A DNA stretch of 64,000 nucleotides, from assembly GCA_022827625.1 (NCBI GenBank), contig JAJEIE010000014.1, positions 38,093 through 102,092 of the forward strand, in the 5' to 3' direction. Of the stretch, positions 10,279-18,642 are shown one piece after another. The stretch's first letter is position 1, and each line of letters opens with the position of its first letter. The notes below the pieces were generated by a model. The model ran no database searches, had not been told where the DNA came from, and saw only the letters and a program-made list of their open reading frames with translations. The translations under genes were made by a program, and so were the position numbers. Source of the DNA: Candidatus Poribacteria bacterium (lineage in GTDB: Bacteria; Poribacteria; WGA-4E; WGA-3G).

Positions 10279-10390
10279 AAGTTTAAAAGTTGGGAAGTGT
10301 GCTAAAGTGTGCTAAAGTTGAAAGTTGTTAAGAGGTGCGTGGTGAACCAAAAGTCTCTTTCAACTTTACAGACTTTCAAACTTTCAACTT
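10279..10390. repeat. Intergenic tract with inverted arms between tlyA and tamB
   Basis: The left side carries aaaagttgggaag and a tandem gtgctaaa duplication followed by gttgaaagttg. The right side is made of tandem tttcaactttcaaac units. The arms are roughly complementary, giving a long imperfect hairpin. It resembles the other inverted-repeat elements in layout but not in sequence. Confidence 0.45.
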
Positions 10391-11353
10391 TCAAACTTTC
10401 CCGCCCTTCTTCTGTTCAAATGCTGCTGCTACAATCTCTGCTGTTGTCTGATTAGATAAAGGCGCGGCCGCTTGGACGTTCCGATCAACCGTGAGCCAAA
10501 GCAAATACTCAATATTTGCGATGTCCTTGTGAATCGGTGAATAGGTGAGTCCCATCACGGTTGCATCGAGTTTCTGGCTAACAAAAGCACTAAGGTTGTC
10601 TATCGTCTCAATATGAACCCGTTTGTCAGACACAACGCCTCCCTTTTTGACGTGTACTTTTCCTGCTTCAAACTGCGGTTTAAGGAGCGCGATAATGTCA
10701 AGAGGGTTATCGGTTAAAGGAGACTCTGGCTCAACGAATCCACTTCTTAACGGCTCACTATTCTGTTGTGTTAGAAGTGCGATGACTTTCGGCAGCACCG
10801 TTCGCAACGAGATAAAAGAGACATCAATCACAGCAACAGAGATTTTTTTACTTGTTAAATCTGGGTGCCGCTCCGTTCCATTTCGCGGGGGTTTTCGATT
10901 AATTTCAGAGGTTCCCTTCGGATGTCTGAGGCTTGTTAAGTGTGACAACGTTAGATGCCGGATGTTCATTTTCTCAATCGGTAGGACCTGTGGATGGGTG
11001 CGTAACTTCCAAGCGAGCTGCCCGTAACCGACATCAACAGCGTAGACGAACTTGGCACCGTGTTGGAGAAGACAATCTGTGAAACCACCCGTTGATGCAC
11101 CAACATCAAGCGCGACTCGATCCCGTACGTTCACGCTAAAAGTAGATAGTGCCTTTTCCAGTTTGAAGCCGCCGCGGCTCACGTACTTCTGCTGCGCCTG
11201 CACAACGACTTTCGCATCGGCGGGAACCCGTTGGCCCGGCTTAATCATGGAGTCGCCATTGACAGTCACCGCACCCGCAAGAATGAGGCGTTTCGCCTGC
11301 TCGCGACTCTCCACGAATTGATGTTCTACTAAGAAAGTATCTATCCGTTTCAT
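10391..11353 (-). CDS. tlyA: TlyA-type rRNA 2'-O-methyltransferase (S4 + FtsJ domains)
   Basis: 320 residues. An N-terminal S4 RNA-binding domain (residues 1-60, SREQAKRLILAGAVTVNG) is followed by an FtsJ/RrmJ Rossmann domain with the SAM loop VALDVGASTGGFTDCLL (about 79-95), then VIDVSFISLRTVLP and ALLKPQFEAGK. TlyA enzymes 2'-O-methylate cytidines of 16S and, in some types, 23S rRNA. The usual length is about 240-270; the excess comes from two inserts, one before VIDVSF (bases about 10855-10935) and one before ALLKPQ (about 10708-10780). The first resembles intergenic sequence near 17581. Gene order xseA-xseB-dxs-tlyA is conserved in many bacteria. There is no Shine-Dalgarno before the ATG. 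Confidence 0.9.
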   Translation of the reverse strand: MKRIDTFLVEHQFVESREQAKRLILAGAVTVNGDSMIKPGQRVPADAKVVVQAQQKYVSRGGFKLEKALSTFSVNVRDRVALDVGASTGGFTDCLLQHGAKFVYAVDVGYGQLAWKLRTHPQVLPIEKMNIRHLTLSHLTSLRHPKGTSEINRKPPRNGTERHPDLTSKKISVAVIDVSFISLRTVLPKVIALLTQQNSEPLRSGFVEPESPLTDNPLDIIALLKPQFEAGKVHVKKGGVVSDKRVHIETIDNLSAFVSQKLDATVMGLTYSPIHKDIANIEYLLWLTVDRNVQAAAPLSNQTTAEIVAAAFEQKKGGKV

Positions 11354-11392
11354 ATTGGTTGTCGGCTATTGGCTATCGGCTGTCAGGGCGTT

Positions 11393-11431
11393 CCGCTACG
11401 CTCTACTCTCAGTTGTCAGTTATCGGTAACT
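11393..11431. repeat. Dispersed intergenic repeat, left block
   Basis: It reads TCAGGGCGTTCCGCTACG onward and matches 16412-16450 at 36 of 39 positions, as well as the copy inside tamB. It lies in the 154-base gap between dxs and tlyA, which also holds GGCTATTGGCTATCGGCTG-type units and a run of T near 11468. Confidence 0.7.
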
Positions 11432-11507
11432 GGCCAAAAAAGTCTCTTGACTGACCGCTGAGAGGATTTTTTTTTGAAAAAAAATCCGACCTGATGGCTG
11501 ACAGCCA

Positions 11508-13358
11508 TTAAACCATCATCTTCGCAGCGCGAGCGATGGCGTTCGCATCACACTGACACAGCGCATAAAGGTGTTGGACATCACCATGCTCAATAAACTC
11601 ATCAGGGATACCGAGGTTCGTGACCTGTACATTTGTGACATCTGCCGCAGCGAGTGCTTCCAAGACAGCACTACCGAAACCGCCCATCACGACACCATCT
11701 TCAATCGTAATCACCTTGCCGATACTCTCTGCAAGCGGAACTATCGTCTCAGTGTCCAGCGGCTTTACAAACCGAGCATTAATAACCGTCGCCGAGATGC
11801 CCGAATCCGCCAAGGTTTGCGCCGCTTCCAATGCAGGATAGACGCGGTTGCCGATAGCGAGAACCAGCACGTCTTCACCTTCCCGTAGAATCTCGCTTTT
11901 ACCAATCGGGAGCGGTTGGAGTTCGAGTGCCATCTTTACACCGACACCCGTCCCACGCGGATAACGGAACGCGATCGGACCCCCTTCATAAACAAGTGCC
12001 GTCTTCACCATCGACTGCAACTCGTTCTCATCTTTCGGTGCCATCACCACCATATTCGGAAGCGAACGGAGATATGCCAAATCGAAAACGCCGTGGTGCG
12101 TCGGGCCGTCTGCCCCGACAAGTCCGGCTCTATCCAACGCAAAAATGACGGGAAGGTTTTGGATACACACGTCGTGTAAAACTTGATCGTAACTCCGCTG
12201 GAGAAATGTCGAATAGATCGCCGCAATCGGACGCATGCCCTGCGCTGCGAGACCACCAGCAAACGTGACAGCACACTGCTCTGCCAACCCGATGTCAAAA
12301 CACCGACTCGGAAACACTTCAGCGAACTTATCGAGTCCTGTTCCACCCGGCATCGCTGCCGTTACGCCCACGATCCGTGTATCGCGTTTCGCTAACGCAA
12401 TTACCGTTTGGCTGAATACCTCTGTATAAGAAGGGGTTGCAGGTTTCGGTTTCGTCGTTTTCCCTGTTTCAAGGTTAAAAGGACCGCTGACACTATAGAA
12501 GCCGACCGGATCCGCTTCGGCTGGCGCATAACCGCGTCCTTTTTCGGTCACAACATGCAGTAAGATTGGACCCGTGAGGTTACGGATGCCTGTCAACACG
12601 GGTATCAGTGCCTCTAAATCGTTGCCATCAAGCGGACCGAAGTAGCGGAACCCGAACTCCTCAAAAAGCGTTCCCACCTTCAACGATGCCTCGATTTTAC
12701 GGGCTATCTGCTTAGCGTCTTCCGAAATCATGTTCATGAACTCTTTCACACTGGAGCGAAGAAAATTGTATTGTGGAGAACTCGTGACTTTATGGAAATG
12801 TTTTGAGAACGCACCGACAGTCGCGGAAATCGACATGTTATTGTCGTTAAGGATCACAAGCATATCGTTTCTGAAATCGCCAGCAGCGTTGAGCGCTTCA
12901 AACGCCATCCCACCCGTTAAACCACCGTCACCGATGATCGCAACGACTTTGTAAGTTTCATTGATCAGATCGCGTGCCGTCGCAATCCCTAACGCAGCGG
13001 CGATAGAGGTACTCGAGTGTCCGGCACCAAAAACGTCGTACTCACTCTCGGCTCTGCTGAGAAATCCGCTAATCCCACCACTTTGGCGGATCGTCGGAAA
13101 CGCTTCTCTTCTACCCGTAAGCAGTTTGTGTGGGTAGGCTTGATGCCCAATATCCCAAATCAGTTTATCGCGCGGTGTATCGTAAATGGTATGCAGTGCT
13201 ATCGCTAACTCAATTGTACCGAAGTTCGGCGCGAAGTGCCCCGGATGTTCGGAAAGCACTTCCAATAGGTAGGCGCGCATCTCCTCAGCAAGTGCTTTCA
13301 ATTCATCAATCTCAAGTGTTTTAAGGTCCGCGGGACTGTTGATTTTTTCTAAGAACAT
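11508..13358 (-). CDS. dxs: 1-deoxy-D-xylulose-5-phosphate synthase
   Basis: 616 residues, normal length. It condenses pyruvate and glyceraldehyde-3-phosphate to DXP, the first step of the MEP isoprenoid pathway; dxr is also in this window. Visible markers are DIGHQAYPHKLLTGR, the thiamine-diphosphate motif GDGGLTGGMAFEALN (about residues 143-157), the transketolase pyrimidine-binding segment YSTFLQRSYDQVLHD, DRAGLVGADGPTHHG and the C-terminal transketolase domain. The start ATG is preceded by aaggaa at good distance. It sits between xseB and tlyA in a run of same-strand genes. Confidence 0.96.
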   Translation of the reverse strand: MFLEKINSPADLKTLEIDELKALAEEMRAYLLEVLSEHPGHFAPNFGTIELAIALHTIYDTPRDKLIWDIGHQAYPHKLLTGRREAFPTIRQSGGISGFLSRAESEYDVFGAGHSSTSIAAALGIATARDLINETYKVVAIIGDGGLTGGMAFEALNAAGDFRNDMLVILNDNNMSISATVGAFSKHFHKVTSSPQYNFLRSSVKEFMNMISEDAKQIARKIEASLKVGTLFEEFGFRYFGPLDGNDLEALIPVLTGIRNLTGPILLHVVTEKGRGYAPAEADPVGFYSVSGPFNLETGKTTKPKPATPSYTEVFSQTVIALAKRDTRIVGVTAAMPGGTGLDKFAEVFPSRCFDIGLAEQCAVTFAGGLAAQGMRPIAAIYSTFLQRSYDQVLHDVCIQNLPVIFALDRAGLVGADGPTHHGVFDLAYLRSLPNMVVMAPKDENELQSMVKTALVYEGGPIAFRYPRGTGVGVKMALELQPLPIGKSEILREGEDVLVLAIGNRVYPALEAAQTLADSGISATVINARFVKPLDTETIVPLAESIGKVITIEDGVVMGGFGSAVLEALAAADVTNVQVTNLGIPDEFIEHGDVQHLYALCQCDANAIARAAKMMV

Positions 13359-13393
13359 ATTTATGAATTCCTTTTTTATCGTTATGAGTTGTT

Positions 13394-13504
13394 GGTTATA
13401 AGTGGTTAGTTAAGAGAACTTTGGGAACAAACCAATTCAGTTTCGCGGATGCCAACGCAGCGTGAATTGTTACCCAGAAACCTCTTAACTTATAACTTAT
13501 AACC
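13394..13504. repeat. Intergenic inverted-repeat element, copy B
   Basis: The left arm 13394-13416 and right arm 13482-13504 (CTCTTAACTTATAACTTATA and on) are complementary at 20 of 23 positions. An inner pair, CAATTCA and TGAATTG, is shared with copy F. The element occupies nearly the whole xseB-dxs gap. Confidence 0.7.
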
Positions 13505-13509
13505 ACCTT

Positions 13510-13698
13510 TTAAAAGTTATCTGTTTCAAGGAGGTTTGTTACCCGCTGCTCCGCATTTTCGAGCATTTCCCTGCAAGATACGACCAAGCCAATACCTTCT
13601 TCAAAAAGTTTCAGAGAACTCTCAAGAGGTAAATCGCTGCCCTCCTCTAATTGTTCAACAATTTGTGATAGTTTAGTGATCTTTTCTTCAAAAGTCAT
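13510..13698 (-). CDS. xseB: Exodeoxyribonuclease VII small subunit
   Basis: 62 residues, typical for XseB: FEEKITKLSQIVEQLEEGSDLPLESSLKLFEEG is the family signature of two antiparallel helices. It binds XseA to form exonuclease VII, which degrades single-stranded DNA from both ends. It starts 12 bases after the xseA stop, with GAGG upstream of its ATG, consistent with a translationally linked xseA-xseB pair. Confidence 0.93.
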   Translation of the reverse strand: MTFEEKITKLSQIVEQLEEGSDLPLESSLKLFEEGIGLVVSCREMLENAEQRVTNLLETDNF

Positions 13699-13709
13699 AT
13701 ATTATTACC

Positions 13710-14945
13710 TCAATCCTTCTCTGTATCATCAAGTTCTTCAACGCGACACACAAGATGTCCGTGTGCCAACTGCACCTTGATGCTATCGCCTACCGACACC
13801 TGTCGCGTTGAGGTCAACACTTCCCCATCCGTTTTTCGACTGATGCTATAGCCGCGTTCCAGTGTCGCCAACGGACTCAGTGCATTGAGACGGTGCGCAA
13901 ACGCTTGGAGATCGCGTTTACTGTCAGAGAGCCGTCGCTCCATAGCATGCCGACTTGCAGTTTCTAAGTCGTCTACCCGCTGAGAAAGTTGATGGATAGC
14001 CTCCATACGGCGTGTCGGAGAGAGGCGCGTCTCAAACTCCTGAAGCTGCGTTTTATGGGCTGCAAACCGATCTAATATTATTTTACGGAGCCACGTTTCA
14101 GTGCCTTCCAATCTCCCGAAAAGTTCATACTGATCAGGAACGATGTGTTCGACCGCTGCAGAAGGTGTCGGTGCCCGATGATCTGCTACCATATCGGAGA
14201 TTGTAAAATCCGTTTCATGTCCTACTGCAGACACCACTGGAATCCTTGAAGCGAAAATCGCACGCGCAACGACCTCTTCGTTAAATGCCCAGAGATCTTC
14301 AACCGAACCACCGCCGCGACCGACGATTAGCACATCTATATCATGGCACGCATTCAGCATCCGAATCGCGTGAACGATGCCATCTGCTGCACCCTCACCT
14401 TGGACAAGCGTCGGATGTAGCACGATTTCAGCCAATCGATACCGCTTATTCAACTGTTGGTAGATGTCTTGAATCGCTGCACCGGACGCTGATGTAACGA
14501 CCCCGATCTTCCTCGGAAAACCGGGTAACGGTTTTTTATGCGCCGGATCAAACAGCCCCTCCTCAGTGAGACGCTGCTTCAATTCTTCAAACGCTCTTTG
14601 TAACGCCCCGACCCCCAACGGTTTCACTTGACTAACCGTTATCTGATATTTGCCTTGCGCACCATAAACGGTAACCTTGCCTTGTATCTCTATCGCTTCA
14701 CCGTCGCGGAGGAAAGAACGAAAACGAGCCGCATTGCTTCGCCAAAGGACACAACTCATTTGGGTGTTCTCATCCTTGAGCGTGAAATAGATATGCCCAG
14801 AACGAGGGAAACTGCAATTTGACACCTGACCGAGAACCCACACATTTTGAAAAGGTTGATGCTGTTCTATCAACCTTTTCAACATCGCTGTTATTTCACT
14901 GACACTGTGGACAGTCTTTTCTGGCGCGAACATTTCCATCTGCAT
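13710..14945 (-). CDS. xseA: Exodeoxyribonuclease VII large subunit
   Basis: 411 residues from the ATG giving MQMEMFAPEKTVHSVSEITA. The frame stays open 369 bases further upstream, but that part overlaps the YmdB-type gene and a repeat and reads as low-quality Arg/Cys-rich sequence, so I reject it. An N-terminal OB fold (VWVLGQVSNCSFPRSGHIYF) is followed by the catalytic region with GFPRKIGVVTSASGAAIQDI, VGRGGGSVEDLWAFNEE and SAVGHETDFTISDMVAD. A coiled-coil C-terminus follows. Partner of xseB directly downstream. Confidence 0.94.
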   Translation of the reverse strand: MQMEMFAPEKTVHSVSEITAMLKRLIEQHQPFQNVWVLGQVSNCSFPRSGHIYFTLKDENTQMSCVLWRSNAARFRSFLRDGEAIEIQGKVTVYGAQGKYQITVSQVKPLGVGALQRAFEELKQRLTEEGLFDPAHKKPLPGFPRKIGVVTSASGAAIQDIYQQLNKRYRLAEIVLHPTLVQGEGAADGIVHAIRMLNACHDIDVLIVGRGGGSVEDLWAFNEEVVARAIFASRIPVVSAVGHETDFTISDMVADHRAPTPSAAVEHIVPDQYELFGRLEGTETWLRKIILDRFAAHKTQLQEFETRLSPTRRMEAIHQLSQRVDDLETASRHAMERRLSDSKRDLQAFAHRLNALSPLATLERGYSISRKTDGEVLTSTRQVSVGDSIKVQLAHGHLVCRVEELDDTEKD

Positions 14946-14991
14946 AATTGTTACAGGGAACCTCTTAACCGAAAACTGGCAACTGAAAGGA
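14945..14991. repeat. Half copy of the inverted-repeat element
   Basis: The segment carries AATTGTTACAGGGAACC, then CTCTTAACCGAAAACTGGCAACTG, which equals the inner and right-arm parts of copies B, E and F. No left arm is present; xseA coding sequence occupies that side. Confidence 0.5.
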
Positions 14992-15019
14992 TTACGCAGT
15001 AATTCGTACTGACAACCCA

Positions 15020-15796
15020 TCAATATTGGTGCTGGAGCGGTACGATACTTACCGCCATTCCTGTGTTGTCGTCGAGTTCTATTTCGACTCCACAAAGTTT
15101 CACATTGTTTTTGGCGACAGTAAAGCGTGTCGGCATCATCGTCAAAAATCCGTTGATCACATCGTCTATCCGTGTGCCAATCACGGAATCGTAAGGTCCA
15201 GTCATACCGACATCGGTAATGTATGCCGTGCCTTGTGGAAGCACACGCGCATCCGCTGTCTGCACATGCGTGTGCGTGCCGACCACCGCGCCGACCTTGC
15301 CGTCGGCGTGCCATCCCATCGCGATTTTCTCGGAGGTTGCCTCCGCATGGAAATCGAGAAGGACGTACGGCGTTACTGCTTTCACTTCAAGGAGAATTTC
15401 ATTTAGGGCATGAAACGGGTTGCTATATCTGTTCATGAAAATCTGTCCAGCGAGGTTGATGACCCCAAGTTGGATCTGTCCATCACCTGACGTGGCAATC
15501 CTGAAACCACGCCCTGGCACCTCTGCTGGATAGTTTGCGGGTCGGATGAGTTGAGGGGTTGTATCTATAAAGTCAAAAATCTCTTTTTTATCCCAGACAT
15601 GGTTCCCTGTTGTAATAACAGAGACCCCTGATGCCAAGAGTTGATCAACAATTTCAAACGTCAATCCTTTACCACCTGCTGCGTTCTCTCCATTTGCAAC
15701 AATGAAATCATATTCATCTTGATGTTCATTCAGAAATTGCGTCGTCGCTGTTCTGCCGGGATTTCCAACAATATCTCCGATAAACAGTATCTTCAT
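15020..15796 (-). CDS. YmdB-type metallophosphoesterase (TIGR00282 family)
   Basis: 258 residues, the normal family length. MKILFIGDIVGNPGR holds the first metal-binding Asp. Next come IVANGENAAGGKGLT, ITTGNHVWDKKEIFDFI with the Asn-His pair, and LLDFHAEATSEKIAMGWHADG. Later GVVGTHTHVQTADARVLP supplies the paired histidines. Characterised relatives hydrolyse 2',3'-cyclic nucleotides and affect RNA turnover or biofilm decisions; the exact substrate here is inference. It lies upstream of xseA. Confidence 0.9.
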   Translation of the reverse strand: MKILFIGDIVGNPGRTATTQFLNEHQDEYDFIVANGENAAGGKGLTFEIVDQLLASGVSVITTGNHVWDKKEIFDFIDTTPQLIRPANYPAEVPGRGFRIATSGDGQIQLGVINLAGQIFMNRYSNPFHALNEILLEVKAVTPYVLLDFHAEATSEKIAMGWHADGKVGAVVGTHTHVQTADARVLPQGTAYITDVGMTGPYDSVIGTRIDDVINGFLTMMPTRFTVAKNNVKLCGVEIELDDNTGMAVSIVPLQHQY

Positions 15797-15832
15797 TTTG
15801 CCTCATTCACTTTCTGCATAGCAATTAGCGCA

Positions 15833-15868
15833 CTATCTGCTATCTGCTATTCGCTATTCGCCAACCGC
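15833..15868. repeat. Short-unit tandem tract (GCTATTCGC-like)
   Basis: Units ctatctgctatctgctattcgctattcgcc run between the YmdB-type gene and pyrE. The pyrE stop codon lies inside the tract, so the repeat touches the pyrE 3' end. Confidence 0.5.
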
Positions 15869-16381
15869 TTCCAACGCTTCAAGCGTAAAAACCGACGCAA
15901 ACGAACATCCAAGTGCGTCGATTTTCTCAGTACCCCCCGCCTGCCGATCAATAACCGCCACGACGTGTTCCACCGTGTAACCCGCTGCGCGTATCTGTTC
16001 AATAGATGTACAGACCTGTCCAGCAGTCGTAATTACATCTTCTATCACGACCAGATTGCTTCCAACCGCAGCACCACCTTCTATGAGGTTACAAGTACCG
16101 TAGGTTTTCGCCGCTTTACGCACATAGAAACACGGAATTCCTGTCTGCAACGAGACTGCAGTCGCAAGTGGGATACCCCCTAATTCCAAGCCTGCTAAGC
16201 CGTCACAATCCGATGGAAGCAGTTTCGCCATCTCCTCAGCAATTGCCGTCAACAGTGCCGGATCACTCTCAAATCGGTATTTATCCCAATAGAAATTACT
16301 AATATTCCCAGAACGGAGTTTGAATTCACCCGTGAGATATGAAGCATCACGGATCTGTTTTGCAAGTTCTATTTTTGTCAT
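15854..16381 (-). CDS. pyrE: Orotate phosphoribosyltransferase
   Basis: 175 residues. It converts orotate and PRPP to orotidine-5'-phosphate in de novo pyrimidine synthesis. The N-terminal segment LTGEFKLRSGNISNFYWDKY is the OPRT hood; GLELGGIPLATAVSLQTGIP and the PRPP loop VVIEDVITTAGQV follow. It is somewhat shorter than the 200-plus residue enterobacterial type, matching the compact form. The ATG lacks a Shine-Dalgarno sequence; only an A-rich stretch precedes it. Confidence 0.92.
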   Translation of the reverse strand: MTKIELAKQIRDASYLTGEFKLRSGNISNFYWDKYRFESDPALLTAIAEEMAKLLPSDCDGLAGLELGGIPLATAVSLQTGIPCFYVRKAAKTYGTCNLIEGGAAVGSNLVVIEDVITTAGQVCTSIEQIRAAGYTVEHVVAVIDRQAGGTEKIDALGCSFASVFTLEALEAVGE

Positions 16382-16411
16382 TTTTTTATTCGCTATTAGG
16401 TCGCTGCGCTT

Positions 16412-16523
16412 TCAGGGCGTTCCGCTACGCTCCACTCTCAGCTGTCAGTAAAGAGAAAGAGGTGTTCTGGCACGCTTGCGTCTTTGCTATCTTGCTGACG
16501 GCTGATGGCTGATGGCTAACCGC
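16412..16523. repeat. Dispersed intergenic repeat, full copy between selD and pyrE
   Basis: The left block at 16412-16450 holds the GCGTTCCGCTACGCTCCAC core. A spacer follows, then the right block at 16491-16523, beginning CTTGCTGACGGCTGATGGC. This is the intergenic counterpart of the segment inside tamB (7731-7850). It touches neither coding sequence. Confidence 0.75.
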
Positions 16524-16525
16524 TA

Positions 16526-17569
16526 TTAAAACACCTCAATATGCGCCGTGTCCTCCGCTATTACCTCTCCAACAACAGCGGCTTCCGGGCAATCCGCAGC
16601 GTGGAGTTCCGCCACCGCCGCATCCGCATTCTCAGCAGGTAGAGAGAATAGCAAACCGCCGGATGTCTCCGCTTCCATCAAGATATGACGCATCGCTGCG
16701 TCATCCGTCCGGAACGTAACCTTGTCCGCAAGGAACGCCATATTCGCAAGATAGGCTTGCGTATAGGTATCCTGTGCAACAAGTCCGGGGGCATCAGGAA
16801 AGTAGGGAACAGCACGGCTATCAATCTTTAAACGGACCCCGTTGCCCGCTGCCATCTCCGAAGCGTGTCCCAACAAACCGTATCCAGTGACATCCGTACA
16901 CGCACTCACCCCATACTTCAGCATCACCTTCGACGCAGACGCGTTGAGACGGGTCATTGATTCAACGAGTTGCGGCAAGACCGCATCGCTGATTTTATCA
17001 AACTTCAGTCCTGTCGTAAGGATACCGATGCCGAGATTTTTGGTCAGAATGAGGACATCTCCGAGACGCGCCCCGTAGTTCTTGACGAATTTTTCAGGAT
17101 GCACAAGACCCGTCACCGAGAGTCCATACATCAGTTCCGGCGCATCTACGGTGTGACCGCCGACCAATGCAGCTCCCGCTTCGATCGCTTTTTCGGTACC
17201 CCCTTGAACAATCTCACCCAGTATCGACAAATCTAAGTCTGCTTTGGGCCAGCAGGTGATGTTCAATGCCGTTTTCGGAACGCCACCCATGCTGTAGACA
17301 TCGCTGAGTGAGTTCGTCGCGGCGATGGCACCGAATGTGTACGGATCGTCCACAATCGGCGTGAAGTAGTCCACGGTATTGACGAGTGCAAATTCGTCGG
17401 AGATACGATAAATCCCGGCATCATCGGAAGTTTCAGTACCCACGAGGAGATTGGGGTCTGTGGACTTCGGAATCTTATCTAAAATGTGCGCCAGCTCCCC
17501 CGGAGCCAGTTTTGACGCTCATCCCGCACATTTCACAGTCGCTGTAAGTCGAACCTTCTGTTTTGTCAT
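16526..17569 (-). CDS. selD: Selenide, water dikinase, selenocysteine-containing (UGA at codon 17)
   Basis: 347 residues from the ATG at 17569, reading through an in-frame TGA at 17521-17519. The N-terminus is MTKQKVRLTATVKCAG, then UGA, then ASKLAPGELAHIL; UGA falls at residue 17, the position of the catalytic Cys17 of E. coli SelD. Downstream are the AIRS-family segments VNTVDYFTPIVDDPYTFGAIAA, SDVYSMGGVPKTALN and GGHTVDAPELMYGLSVTG. The enzyme makes selenophosphate from selenide and ATP, the selenium donor for selenocysteine. Standard gene callers would start at GTG 17443 and lose 42 residues including the catalytic loop. There is no good Shine-Dalgarno; the upstream 170 bases hold a repeat-like tract. 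Confidence 0.93.
17491..17521 (-). promoter_or_regulatory. Candidate bacterial SECIS hairpin for the selD UGA codon
   Basis: On the minus strand the UGA (17521-17519) is followed after 9 bases by CTGGCTCC, a GGG loop (or a 5-base CGGGG loop if the last pair opens) and GGAGCTGG, an 8-bp stem including two G-U pairs at 17491-17509. The apical loop begins about 16-17 bases after UGA, within the spacing known for bacterial SECIS elements read by SelB. The fold was judged by eye only. Confidence 0.75.
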
Positions 17570-17570
17570 C

Positions 17571-17742
17571 TTTTAAACTATTAAATCTGGGCACCGTTCC
17601 ACTACGTTTCACGGTGATTTTTGGTGAAGATTAACCGCCTCTGGATTATAAAAACGCTTGACGGCTATCTATAAAAAAGGCTTTCTGATAAATTAAGGGT
17701 ACTTCACTAACCGCTAATCGCGATTCGCGAACCGCTATCGCG
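17571..17742. repeat. Repeat-like gap upstream of selD
   Basis: The part at 17581-17645 begins TTAAATCTGGG and resembles the first insert of tlyA (10855-10920), with mismatches that are mostly transitions. The part at 17708-17742 is the short-unit tract ctaaccgctaatcgcgattcgcg. No clear promoter was found on either strand. Confidence 0.45.
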
Positions 17743-18642
17743 CTATTCCCCCAAATCAGCCAAGACAGATTTCACGTACGCAACACTCCGACCATCTTGC
17801 AGGAACTGGTCGCCGTAGCGAACCCCTTCAATCGCACAATAGCCGCTGTAGTTCGCCTCTACCAACGCCGAGATCGCAAAGCGGTAGTCGATTTCACCGT
17901 CAGGGAGTGGGACTTGGACGTAAATAGCAAGTTCCTGATCCGGGAGGTGCACCCGATAGAGGCTCTTACAGTGCCAGTAGTTGACGTGTGGGGCAAGTGC
18001 AGCGATCGCATCTTCACACGACTCCTCTGGGATGTCGTAGGTCCAATAAATATTGCCTAAGTCCGGATTTAAACCGACGTTTGGCGCATCGATTAAGTCA
18101 AGCAGATGCAGTGCCGACCAACTGTTATCCGCGATGGAGTTCTGATGGATTTCAATGGAGAGCTCCACGCCGAGATCCGCAGCAACACCAGCAACTTCGC
18201 TTACAGCACTCGCCGTCCGTTCATAATCCGAGTTCGTCGCCAGACGACTGGATCCTTGGGAAACAGATTCTCCGCGATACGTGCCTTTCCCATTCGGATC
18301 GCGCGGTGGCGTAGTAACCGTGGAATTAACAACACCCGCACCGACCTTTGAAGCGAAGTGGACCGCATTTGTCATGCTCCGTTTGTTCGCAGCAGCGACC
18401 CGCGGATGCGCCGCGCCACCGCCGCCACGTATCGCAACACACGGCACGCCTGCACCTTCCAATTCGGAGCGAAGTCCTGCAACGTCGGCATCAGATAGGT
18501 TCATCGCCGGGAGTTCAATCCCATCAAACCCGATCTCTTTAACTTTCTTCAAAAACCGTTGTCGATCCGCTGCATCGGTTGGGAAACCCGCACCGTTGTA
18601 GGGATACAATGCACATCGTCTAAAAGCGTACGCAATCTTCAT
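17743..18642 (-). CDS. Sugar phosphate isomerase/epimerase (AP-endonuclease-2 TIM barrel)
   Basis: 299 residues from the ATG at 18642, which overlaps the upstream HD gene stop by one base (TGATG). The TIM-barrel pattern is MKIAYAF at strand 1, IGFDGIELPAMN, LSIEIHQNSIAD (metal-binding Glu and His), NVGLNPDLGNIYW and NYWHCKSLYRVHL, ending with a YCAIEGVRYG strand. Relatives are xylose-isomerase-like inosose, tagatose or hydroxypyruvate isomerases; the substrate is not decidable here. Translational coupling to the HD gene is seen. Two more members of this fold lie at 47241 and 52630. Confidence 0.85.
   Translation of the reverse strand: MKIAYAFRRCALYPYNGAGFPTDAADRQRFLKKVKEIGFDGIELPAMNLSDADVAGLRSELEGAGVPCVAIRGGGGAAHPRVAAANKRSMTNAVHFASKVGAGVVNSTVTTPPRDPNGKGTYRGESVSQGSSRLATNSDYERTASAVSEVAGVAADLGVELSIEIHQNSIADNSWSALHLLDLIDAPNVGLNPDLGNIYWTYDIPEESCEDAIAALAPHVNYWHCKSLYRVHLPDQELAIYVQVPLPDGEIDYRFAISALVEANYSGYCAIEGVRYGDQFLQDGRSVAYVKSVLADLGE

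Noticed and set aside
14946..15314. 369-base in-frame upstream extension of xseA
   Set aside because: It overlaps the YmdB-type gene and a repeat piece, reads as Arg/Cys-rich noise, and the internal ATG gives the normal XseA N-terminus and length.
17443..17569. selD as a frameshifted or truncated pseudogene starting at GTG 17443
   Set aside because: The upstream codons through the TGA encode the exact family N-terminus with no frame change, and the stop falls on the Cys/Sec site, so recoding explains it better.
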